From the NCBI GenBank assembly GCA_016709005.1, contig JADJEU010000004.1:248001-312000 (forward strand): a stretch of DNA of 64,000 bases, written 5' to 3'. The DNA is from Crocinitomicaceae bacterium. Its GTDB lineage: Bacteria > Bacteroidota > Bacteroidia > Flavobacteriales_D > Crocinitomicaceae. Made by a program: the position numbers and the translations under genes. The first letter of the stretch is position 1; each line of letters starts with the position of its first letter. Below are positions 18,646 through 25,573 of the stretch, in pieces. The notes beneath the pieces are model-generated. The model was not told the origin of the DNA. It saw only the letters and a list, made by a program, of their open reading frames with translations, and ran no database searches.

Positions 18646-19527
18646 TTAAAACGCCAAAAACCGCTTATCCAACAACCGCAGCAGGTATTCACCATACTGA
18701 TTTTTACTCAACGGTTCTGCCAGTTTTCGCAATTGTGCTTCATCAATGAATTTTTTGCGGTACGCGATCTCTTCCAGACAAGCAACTTTCAAACCTTGAC
18801 GTTGCTCTATCGATGCAATAAATGTTGAAGCCTGAATGAGAGACTCATGTGTTCCAGTGTCTAACCATGCCATGCCCCTGCCCAACAATTCTGTTTTTAG
18901 AGTTCCCTCTTCCAGATAAAGCCTATTGAGATCGGTAATTTCTAATTCACCTCGTTTTGATGGTTTGAGTTTTTTTGCTTTTTCTACAACCGTATTATCG
19001 TAAAAATAAAGTCCGGTAACTGCGTAATTGGATTTTGGATTTTGAGGTTTTTCCTCGAGACCAATTGCTTTTCTGTTTTCATCAAACTCAACAACCCCAT
19101 AACGTTCAGGGTCATTTACAAAATAACCAAATACCACAGCACCTTTAGTTGTCTGAGCAGCGGTTTCCAATATTTTTTGCAACCCGTAACCGTAAAAAAT
19201 ATTATCTCCTAAGACCAGACACGCAGGTTGTCCAGCCAGAAACTCTTCACCTAATAAAAAAGCTTGCGCCAATCCATCCGGTGAGGGTTGAACTTTGTAT
19301 TGAATATTTAATCCCAATTGCTCACCGCTTCCAAACAACTCTTCAAAAACAAGAATATCTCTGGGAGTAGAAATTATTAATATCTCGCGGATTCCAGCCA
19401 GCATCAATACCGACATTGGATAGTAGATCATTGGCTTGTCATAGATTGGCAAAATCTGCTTTGAAACAGCCTTTGTCAAAGGATACAAACGAGTACCCGA
19501 ACCTCCTGCCAGAATAATTCCTTTCAT
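18646..19527 (-). CDS. rfbA: Glucose-1-phosphate thymidylyltransferase
   Basis: 293 aa. It makes dTDP-glucose from glucose-1-phosphate and dTTP, the first step to dTDP-rhamnose and other dTDP-sugars. The nucleotidyltransferase signature MKGIILAGGSGTRLYPLT is at the start, followed by VSKQILPIYDKPMIYYP, the metal-binding CLVLGDNIFYG and the sugar-binding EEKPQNPKSNYAVTGLYFYD. Length is the family norm (~290). No rfbB, rfbC or rfbD is in the window. As first gene of the minus-strand operon it may supply an activated sugar for the ligase-linked glycan. Confidence 0.96.
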   Translation of the reverse strand: MKGIILAGGSGTRLYPLTKAVSKQILPIYDKPMIYYPMSVLMLAGIREILIISTPRDILVFEELFGSGEQLGLNIQYKVQPSPDGLAQAFLLGEEFLAGQPACLVLGDNIFYGYGLQKILETAAQTTKGAVVFGYFVNDPERYGVVEFDENRKAIGLEEKPQNPKSNYAVTGLYFYDNTVVEKAKKLKPSKRGELEITDLNRLYLEEGTLKTELLGRGMAWLDTGTHESLIQASTFIASIEQRQGLKVACLEEIAYRKKFIDEAQLRKLAEPLSKNQYGEYLLRLLDKRFLAF

Positions 19528-19667
19528 AATGTTGCTTTAATATAATGTACTTACGTAAAATCAAGCGTTTCGGTTACCTATTGGCTAACTAGCACTGACT
19601 GAAGGATTCAGGCCGGCAGCCTTTTGATAACCAATTTTTTACGATCTTTGACCTTTATCCAGGGTCT

Positions 19668-20972
19668 ATGAAAAAAATTCTGTCTTTATTATTTTTAACG
19701 ATCACTTTTCAAAGCGCCAATGCGCAATGCGATTCGGTAGAACATGTAATGGAAGGTACATTGAAAAACAACAGCTCAACGGATCTGATGATTCAACTCA
19801 CGCCGGGGACCGATATTCCTGCTATTGGAGCAACTGGTGAGCTCAACAAATATTTTGAAACGACCCTCTTTGGATTTGCTTCTACCGGTTGGCTGACCAT
19901 CGGCGTAATTAAAATACTTGAAGTACAAGACGGAATTGCATTTGCCAAAGTGATGGAAAAGCACTCAGAAATGACGGTGAACGGCCAGAAAAAAAACAAT
20001 TTTGAGGTAGGAAAAACAGTACAATTTACATGGAAAGATGCGCCACGCATCGAACCGTATTATCAAATTAAAAACGGGGATACACTTGCAATAGGCGAAC
20101 AATATTGCAACGAAAAAACAGGTAAGTGGACATTCTTTTATCCTTCAGGAAAAATTCAGGAGATTGATTATTACCAAAACGGTTATCTGGAAGGAGAATA
20201 TAAAGTTTGGAATGAAAGTGGTGCGGTAATTGAAGTTGGCAATTATACACAAGGTAAACGCAACGGCGCTCTTGTGATGTATTATGACAATGGCAAAACT
20301 AAAAAAAAGGAGTTTTATAAAGAAGATAAACTCGATGGTCTGTCAGAAAAATGGTATCCGAACGGAAATAAAGAATTTGAAATAAATTATACTGAAGGTG
20401 TTCTAAATGGCAATTTTAAAGATTACTTCGTGGATGGTAAAGTGAAAGTTGAAGGAGCTTATTTGAATGGCGAATATGAAGGTGATTTAAAGGTTTATTA
20501 TGAGAATGGTGCACTAAAATATCAGACCAATTTTAACATGGGGAAGAAAAATGGCAAGTATTTTGGTTACTTCGAATCTGGCAAGCCTCATATTGAAACT
20601 GAATTTAAGGCAGGTGAGATTAATGGCAGCTACAAAGAATATTATGAATCTGGCCAGTTGCATTTTGAATGTGCGTTTGTCAATGGTAAAAAAACAGGAT
20701 TATGGAAAGAATACTACGAAAACGGTCAAATGGCAACAACCGGAATATATAATGCCAATGGACAAAAGAGCGGTATCTGGATTGAGTATTTTGAAAACGG
20801 CCAAATTGAACTAACCGGTGCATACGATGAACAAGGAAAGAAAACAGGTGTGTGGGAAGAGTTTTACGAAAATGGTTTGCCAGCTTCGAAAGGCACATAT
20901 GAAAACGACGTAAAAGTTGGGAAGTGGATGAACTGGGACGCTGAGGGTAAAAAGACAAAAACGAGCTATTAA
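19668..20972 (+). CDS. Secreted YwqK/MORN repeat protein
   Basis: 434 aa. Signal peptide MKKILSLLFLTITFQSANAQ. Residues ~30-145 form a separate domain (GFASTGWLTIGVIKILEVQD) of unknown role. From ~150 to the end there are about a dozen 23-residue MORN_2 repeats of the type GKWTFFYPSGKIQEIDYYQNG. The repeat makes an extended beta sheet; no enzymatic motif is seen. Names such as YwqK antitoxin are database labels, not supported here. It is followed after 41 nt by a paralogue, suggesting tandem duplication. Confidence 0.85.
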   Translation: MKKILSLLFLTITFQSANAQCDSVEHVMEGTLKNNSSTDLMIQLTPGTDIPAIGATGELNKYFETTLFGFASTGWLTIGVIKILEVQDGIAFAKVMEKHSEMTVNGQKKNNFEVGKTVQFTWKDAPRIEPYYQIKNGDTLAIGEQYCNEKTGKWTFFYPSGKIQEIDYYQNGYLEGEYKVWNESGAVIEVGNYTQGKRNGALVMYYDNGKTKKKEFYKEDKLDGLSEKWYPNGNKEFEINYTEGVLNGNFKDYFVDGKVKVEGAYLNGEYEGDLKVYYENGALKYQTNFNMGKKNGKYFGYFESGKPHIETEFKAGEINGSYKEYYESGQLHFECAFVNGKKTGLWKEYYENGQMATTGIYNANGQKSGIWIEYFENGQIELTGAYDEQGKKTGVWEEFYENGLPASKGTYENDVKVGKWMNWDAEGKKTKTSY

Positions 20973-20982
20973 AAAATTAATT

Positions 20983-20990
20983 TAACTTTG
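20983..20990 (+). promoter_or_regulatory. Putative -7 promoter element before the second MORN gene
   Basis: TAACTTTG fits TAnnTTTG. Transcription would begin near 20997, which favours the ATG at 21014 over the one at 20996. No -33 TTG is seen. Confidence 0.4.
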
Positions 20991-21013
20991 AAAGGATGAC
21001 TAATACTTCAATC

Positions 21014-21856
21014 ATGAAAAATATTATTCCAATTATTAGCCTTGCTTTTATCAGCATCAATGGATCTGCACAATGCGATACCGTGAAGCACGAAGAAACA
21101 TTCAAAAATGGTTCTTATGTAAATGGATTTCTGGCTTGCGGCAAAAAATCCGGTGAGTGGAAATATTCTGACCGACAAGGAAAACTTCTGAAAGTAAGTC
21201 ATTTTTCACAAGGACAACTGCACGGTCAACAGTCTGTCTGGTATCCAAATGGACAGCAAAAATCACTTGAATATTATAACAACGGGGTACTCGATAGCAA
21301 CTATCAAACCTGGACTGAGGAAGGACAAATGCTGGAAGATTTTAAATATCTCAGCGGACAGCTCCATGGACTTTGCCGTGAGTGGTTTGAAAATGGAAAA
21401 TTGAAATCATTGGTAAGTTATATTGAAGGCAATAAAAACGGTGAGTTTGAATTCTATTGGGAAAACGGAAATCTCAAACAAAAAGGAAAATATCTAAACG
21501 GTGAACCTGATGGTGAAGTAAAAACATTCTATCAAAATGGAAAACTATCTTCTGAAATCAACTATGTAAATGGTGTTCCGGATGGTCGTTATGTTACGTA
21601 TTATGAAAATGGAAACGTCAGTTCTGAGGGAGAATATCAGGAAGGCAAACAAGTGTTTTTATGGAAAACCTTTCATGAAAATGGTCAGATGAGCTCACAG
21701 GGATCGTATGCAGCTGGCAGCAAAGACGGCGTTTGGGAAGAATGGTATATGAACGGATTACCTAAGTCAAAAGGCAGCTATCTTAACGGTACGAAAACCG
21801 GCTCTTGGGATGAATGGACAGATTCCGGTAAAAAAACGAAAGTAAAACATGGATAG
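21014..21856 (+). CDS. Secreted YwqK/MORN repeat protein, paralogue
   Basis: 280 aa from the ATG at 21014, chosen because the signal peptide MKNIIPIISLAFISINGSAQ starts there; an in-frame ATG at 20996 would add six residues. The mature protein begins CDTVKHEETF, very like the CDSVEHVMEG start of the previous gene, then goes directly into about ten MORN_2 repeats (VWYPNGQQKSLEYYNNG, REWFENGKLKSLVSYIEG). It lacks the extra N-terminal domain of its neighbour. The shared start and ends (WDEWTDSGKKTK against MNWDAEGKKTK) support duplication. Function unknown. Confidence 0.85.
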   Translation: MKNIIPIISLAFISINGSAQCDTVKHEETFKNGSYVNGFLACGKKSGEWKYSDRQGKLLKVSHFSQGQLHGQQSVWYPNGQQKSLEYYNNGVLDSNYQTWTEEGQMLEDFKYLSGQLHGLCREWFENGKLKSLVSYIEGNKNGEFEFYWENGNLKQKGKYLNGEPDGEVKTFYQNGKLSSEINYVNGVPDGRYVTYYENGNVSSEGEYQEGKQVFLWKTFHENGQMSSQGSYAAGSKDGVWEEWYMNGLPKSKGSYLNGTKTGSWDEWTDSGKKTKVKHG

Positions 21857-22007
21857 ATGATTTATCAAGTGGCTAAAACATTAACCATTTGCTGATCACG
21901 ACTGACCAACTCCTTTTTTATAACCTGATAATTTTACAACAATTCTATTTGCTTTTAATAGTCGAATGATCAGTTAATTTCCGAAATTTGAAGTTCAGTC
22001 AGTTTAC

Positions 22008-22908
22008 ATGAAAAAAACAAGCATCGGACTTCTTATACTTTTTTGTGGCGTTTTTTTCCTGCGCAAGTGAAACAAATTTATCTGCTCCAGACGGAACACC
22101 AATTTCAGAAGAAGCAAAATCGTATTGGTATAATGGAACTGCAGAAATTACAAGTTTCAAAATTCAGCAAGCGCGCTACGGTGAAATCAGAGAAGGTTAT
22201 GCCATCATGATTTTTGTAACTGAAGATTTTTCTACCGATGAATTTACCAAAGCAGACAAATCGAAAAAGAAAACAATTCCGGTTTTGAAACTCAATCTCA
22301 CCAAAAATTTTGTCACGGGCATCTACCCCTACTCACTGATGACGAGCAGTTTTGTGCCCTTTGAAAATTTTGATCACGTTTTGAAAATTACCACATCCGT
22401 TCAAGAATGGTGCGGCCATGTTTTTATGGAAATGCTGCGCGATAAAAAAATGCACTACAACATTTCTTCTTATTTTGAAGATGAAAATATAAAAGATGAA
22501 CAACTCGAAACCGCGTGGACCGAGGATGAAATCTGGTCAATGATTCGTTTATATCCTGAATCAATTCCAACCGGAACGCAACAAATGGTACCTTCTTTCA
22601 CTTATTTGCGATTGCTACATCAGGAAATGAAATCGTACACCTGTGAAGTCAAAAATGAAAAACTTGATTCACTGCATCACAAAGTTTCAATGAATTATGC
22701 TGAGCTTGAAAGAGAAGTCACAATCACATATGAATCTGCCTTCCCAAGAAAAATCACAAGTTGGTCTGAAACCTATCCAGATGGATTTGGTGAATCAAAA
22801 AAAGTATTGACTTCAACAGGAACAAAAATTAAAACAATTCGATCTGACTATTGGACAAAAAATAAATCCGTTGATCAATCGATGCGCAAAGAACTTGGCT
22901 TAGAATAA
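22008..22908 (+). CDS. Uncharacterised lipoprotein (one-base frameshift in signal peptide)
   Basis: 299 aa after correction. The ATG at 22008 begins MKKTSIGLLILFCGV; the frame then breaks in a run of seven T (22051-22057). With six T it reads GVFSCASETNLSAPDG, a normal lipobox, and continues to 22908. The body contains IQQARYGEIREGYAIMIFV and a VTEDFSTDEFTKADKS segment, a pattern I have seen in Bacteroidota lipoproteins mislabelled as septum inhibitor Maf; it has no Maf nucleotide-binding motif. Possibly a periplasmic or outer-membrane protein of unknown role. The next gene starts 1 nt after its stop. Confidence 0.8.
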
Positions 22909-22909
22909 T

Positions 22910-23419
22910 ATGGATCTTCGAAAATTAATGATTGTTGGTAATGCAGAGTGGTGTTCACTTCCTGATTTAAAAATTCCGGCAATTCGTGCACGCATAGATT
23001 CGGGTGCTAAAACATCTTCTATTCACGCCGTTAATATCACAGAGTTTTACAAAGGCAGACAACAGTGGGTGAAATTTGAGATTCATCCATTACGCATACA
23101 TACTGATATATTTGTAGAATGTGCAGCACCTGTTTATGATTTCAGATTAGTAAAAAGTTCCACGGGTGAAGCCCAACCGCGTTATGTCATTCAGACATTC
23201 ATTGAAATGGGTGGTGAAAAATGGACGATTCAAGTAACACTTGCCAACAGAAGATCCATGGGCTTTCAAATGCTCCTGGGAAGAGAAGCAATGACGCATA
23301 GAATCTTGATTAATCCATCAGAAGATTTCAGACTTACTGCCTACTCAAAAAAACAAATCCGCGATTTTTACGGAATTGAACATGCGGCTCCAAAGAAGAA
23401 AAAAACTTCTGGCAAATAA
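22910..23419 (+). CDS. RimB/retropepsin-like zinc protease family protein (PF05618)
   Basis: 169 aa. The core RARIDSGAKTSSIHAVNI has the Asp-Ser-Gly motif of retropepsin-like aspartic proteases in the ATP-dependent zinc protease/RimB family, followed by MLLGREAMTHRILINPSEDF. RimB-type proteins cleave poly-glutamate tails added to ribosomal protein S6 by RimK; no rimK is in the window, so the partner is not shown. Cytoplasmic, no signal peptide. It begins 1 nt after the lipoprotein and is 19 nt before a 58-aa gene. Confidence 0.85.
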   Translation: MDLRKLMIVGNAEWCSLPDLKIPAIRARIDSGAKTSSIHAVNITEFYKGRQQWVKFEIHPLRIHTDIFVECAAPVYDFRLVKSSTGEAQPRYVIQTFIEMGGEKWTIQVTLANRRSMGFQMLLGREAMTHRILINPSEDFRLTAYSKKQIRDFYGIEHAAPKKKKTSGK

Positions 23420-23438
23420 TCTCATCAAAAAAATAAGT

Positions 23439-23615
23439 ATGAATAATTTTGAAGTAGAAGAATCAGAATATCTTAAAATAGCATCCCTCATTACAAGTGC
23501 TGATAGCCCTGTCGGCATTGATGCCAAGAAAACTCATATCATCATTCTTCACAAATTGGATGAGATTAATCAACGCATGATTCGCATTGAAAAAATGCTC
23601 AAAGAAAAAAAATGA
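23439..23615 (+). CDS. Small conserved-looking hypothetical protein
   Basis: 58 aa from the ATG at 23439; the open frame upstream overlaps the protease gene and reads as its shadow. Sequence MNNFEVEESEYLKIASLITS with a C-terminal Lys/Arg/Glu-rich helix (INQRMIRIEKMLKEKK). No domain recognised. It is tied to neighbours by a 19-nt gap upstream and a 4-nt ATGA overlap with the SMR exporter, which argues that it is translated. Confidence 0.65.
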   Translation: MNNFEVEESEYLKIASLITSADSPVGIDAKKTHIIILHKLDEINQRMIRIEKMLKEKK

Positions 23616-23938
23616 GTTGGCTGATTTTAATAATTGCTGGATTATTTGAAACAGGTTTTGCAACCTGTTTAGGTAAAGCAAAAGAAAGCACGGGTTCCAC
23701 ATCGTATTGGTGGATGACCGGATTTTTTATTTGTTTGACAATAAGCATGTGGCTGCTCTACATTGCAACAAAAACATTACCCATTGGAACAGCTTATGCC
23801 GTATGGACCGGAATAGGAGCTGTTGGAACTGTCTTAGTTGGTATTTTTGTTTTTCAAGAACCCGCAACGTTCTGGCGCATGTTTTTTCTGACAACTCTTA
23901 TAGCATCCATTATTGGATTGAAGTTTTTTGCCAAATAA
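23612..23938 (+). CDS. Small multidrug resistance exporter, SugE/Gdx-like
   Basis: 108 aa with four transmembrane helices. The conserved membrane Glu of the SMR family is at position 13 (IIAGLFETGFA). The GTAYAVWTGIGAVGTVLVG segment is typical of the SugE/Gdx branch, which exports guanidinium in characterised members. I see no guanidine riboswitch upstream, because it sits inside an operon. These proteins act as antiparallel dimers; no second SMR gene is present, consistent with a homodimer. Start overlaps the preceding stop (ATGA). Confidence 0.88.
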   Translation: MSWLILIIAGLFETGFATCLGKAKESTGSTSYWWMTGFFICLTISMWLLYIATKTLPIGTAYAVWTGIGAVGTVLVGIFVFQEPATFWRMFFLTTLIASIIGLKFFAK

Positions 23939-23978
23939 GAAAATTCTTTACTAAATCTGTTCAATTTTCCATTTGATT

Positions 23979-24047
23979 TCTTTGTGTCTTCGAGCCTTAG
24001 TGGCTATCCTTTTTTTGCCACTAAGACGCAAAGTCACGAAGTAGTTT
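23979..24047. repeat. Intergenic inverted repeat, (TTTGCGTCTTAGTGGC)-type
   Basis: Left arm CTTTGTGTCTTCGAGCCTTA and GTGGC pairs imperfectly with GCCACTAAGACGCAAAG in the right arm, around a T-rich loop. The inner 9 bp (CTTAGTGGC with GCCACTAAG) are perfect. This motif type recurs between genes in many bacterial genomes (from general memory). It lies between two convergent genes and could also end transcription. Confidence 0.6.
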
Positions 24048-24122
24048 GAAAACTTATTTTGATAGGGAATCTAAATTTCAATTTTGTTGCACGCGAACTG
24101 AAGCGAAAAAAAAAATCACAAT

Positions 24123-24668
24123 TTACTTTACGCGCTTAAATGGAAATTTTTCTTCAACCTGCTGTCCTTCAAATTGACCAGAGACCGTTGCAAAAATAGA
24201 ATCTTCATTGACTTTGATATAATGAATCAACTGTGGAAAATCGTGATCTGGATTTTCAAATTTCAATTCTGAATCAGATGAGCTCGTTAATCTGAACTTA
24301 ACAGGCAAACCTTGATTCTGATCTTTTACTGCTGGAATATAAAATATACTTCCGTTGCGCTCTTCAAGCGTGATGGTTTCAAGAGTGTCAATGTAGATTC
24401 CGCCATTATCTTTTGAATTTGGCAATTCAAACCTAGTTGCCGTTACAGTCCCTTGTAACGTTGAATCATTCACAACCTCCCAGATTTCACGCATAGCGCC
24501 AAACTCGTTAGCATTTTCCCAGATTCCGGGAAGCCAACTCGTTGTTTCGATGAGGCTGTATTCCACTTTTTTGGGTATCATAACCATGTCCTCTGTTTCA
24601 GTTTCAGAGGCACAGGAATAAATAAAAATTGGAAGCAAGGCTAAAGAAATCAGGTAGTTTTTCATCAT
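24123..24668 (-). CDS. DUF6265-like lipoprotein
   Basis: 181 aa. Lipobox IFIYSCASET near residue 18. The mature part begins with TSWLPGIWENANEFG and a REIWEVVNDSTLQGTVTA segment, the order seen in DUF6265-type proteins (WLxGxW, ExW, GxxxxxR), a lipocalin-like beta-barrel fold by inference. It ends EEKFPFKRVK. Function unknown. The gene is alone on the minus strand with repeat DNA at its 3' side. No clear promoter was found. Confidence 0.75.
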   Translation of the reverse strand: MMKNYLISLALLPIFIYSCASETETEDMVMIPKKVEYSLIETTSWLPGIWENANEFGAMREIWEVVNDSTLQGTVTATRFELPNSKDNGGIYIDTLETITLEERNGSIFYIPAVKDQNQGLPVKFRLTSSSDSELKFENPDHDFPQLIHYIKVNEDSIFATVSGQFEGQQVEEKFPFKRVK

Positions 24669-24780
24669 TTAGTAAGATTGAATTAACGAATTGGCGGTCA
24701 ATCATAAACCTGATCAAAATCAACCAATCACCTGATAAATATAGAAAAAGGATTAAGAACCCAAATTGTTTCGCCCGATT

Positions 24781-24812
24781 TTGACCAAATCAGCCTTGAA
24801 ATATTAATTTTG
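24781..24812 (+). promoter_or_regulatory. Bacteroidota-type promoter for the TerB-like gene
   Basis: TTG at 24781-24783, a 21-nt spacer and TAATTTTG at 24805-24812 fit the -33/-7 consensus. The start codon lies 18 nt beyond. Confidence 0.65.
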
Positions 24813-24829
24813 CAGAAATCTTTTTGAAC

Positions 24830-25249
24830 ATGGAAATTGAAGAATTATACGAATCTGGCGAACGCAAAGTAGATCGCAGCCATTTTAGAAATTTGGTGAT
24901 GATTGCGAAAGCAGATGGCCCAATGGGAATTGAAGAGAAAAACTTACTAAACAAAATAGGTGCTCACATTGGATTGAGTCCAGAACAAATTGAACGCATC
25001 ATCAAGAATCCAAAACAGTTCAGTTCAAATACACCTTACAATCGTGAAGAGCGTTTTGAGCAAATGATCAATCTGATTCAAATGGCTCAAATTGATGGAA
25101 ACATTTCAGATAAAGAAATGAAAGTCCTGGAACACGTTGCTGTTGGAATCGGTTTCAAAAGTCTAGATGATGTAGATGTTGAAAGTATCCTTGCGCTGAT
25201 TGGACGCGGCGAAGGAACAGATGGTATCATGGATGAATTGCTTTACTAA
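24830..25249 (+). CDS. TerB-like (DjlA N-domain-like) cytoplasmic protein
   Basis: 139 aa from the ATG at 24830; a TTG two codons upstream is a less likely start. Two matching acidic helical halves are visible: RNLVMIAKADGPMGIEEKNL and NLIQMAQIDGNISDKEMKVL, the AxxDGxxxxxE pattern of TerB/DjlA-type helical domains thought to bind divalent metal. Single gene with its own promoter and terminator. The link to tellurite resistance is a family name only. Confidence 0.85.
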   Translation: MEIEELYESGERKVDRSHFRNLVMIAKADGPMGIEEKNLLNKIGAHIGLSPEQIERIIKNPKQFSSNTPYNREERFEQMINLIQMAQIDGNISDKEMKVLEHVAVGIGFKSLDDVDVESILALIGRGEGTDGIMDELLY

Positions 25250-25272
25250 TTAGTAGTACAAATATTTTAAAG

Positions 25273-25304
25273 AGACCATTCGGAAACGGGTGGTCTTTTT
25301 TTTT
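25273..25304 (+). terminator. Intrinsic terminator after the TerB-like gene
   Basis: A 10-bp stem (AGACCATTCG with CGGGTGGTCT, including two G-U pairs) closed by a GAAA tetraloop and followed by a long T run. Confidence 0.9.
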
Positions 25305-25309
25305 CGACA

Positions 25310-25490
25310 TACCATTGGAAAAGGTGTCACGCAACGACGCTAAGGCGCAATGAAAAAAATCTTGCGGAAACTACCAAACCAGCGTTAATCAGCGACTCTT
25401 TCTGCGCAAACTCTGGGAGAACGCCACGAGAAATTTCTTCGCAGAGGTGCGCAGATTAAAAACGCTGAGTTTCGCAGAGCTTATCAGGAA
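25310..25490. repeat. Intergenic degenerate repeats (GCAGAG/CGCTAAGG-type)
   Basis: The 324-nt gap between the TerB-like and acyl-CoA dehydrogenase genes holds no credible gene. It contains fragments such as ACGACGCTAAGGCGCAA, TTCGCAGAGGTGCGCAGA and GCTGAGTTTCGCAGAG, related to short repeats common in intergenic DNA of many bacteria (from memory). They appear decayed. Confidence 0.55.
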
Positions 25491-25491
25491 T

Positions 25492-25525
25492 AAAAAAACC
25501 GCTCCTCATTGCTGAAGAACGGTTT
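25492..25525 (-). terminator. Intrinsic terminator of the beta-oxidation operon
   Basis: On the minus strand AAACCGTTCT pairs with GGAGCGGTTT (wobble pairs included), followed by seven T. It lies 48 nt after the acyl-CoA dehydrogenase stop. Confidence 0.8.
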
Positions 25526-25573
25526 CTAAAATCTAGTATTCGTATTTCGTCAATCCAAATTCGTAATTCAAGT

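Noticed and set aside
19668..21856. Toxin-antitoxin locus
   Set aside because: Only the database label of YwqK repeats suggests it; proteins are exported and no toxin is adjacent.
22008..22908. Maf septum formation inhibitor
   Set aside because: No Maf active-site motif; the protein is a lipoprotein.
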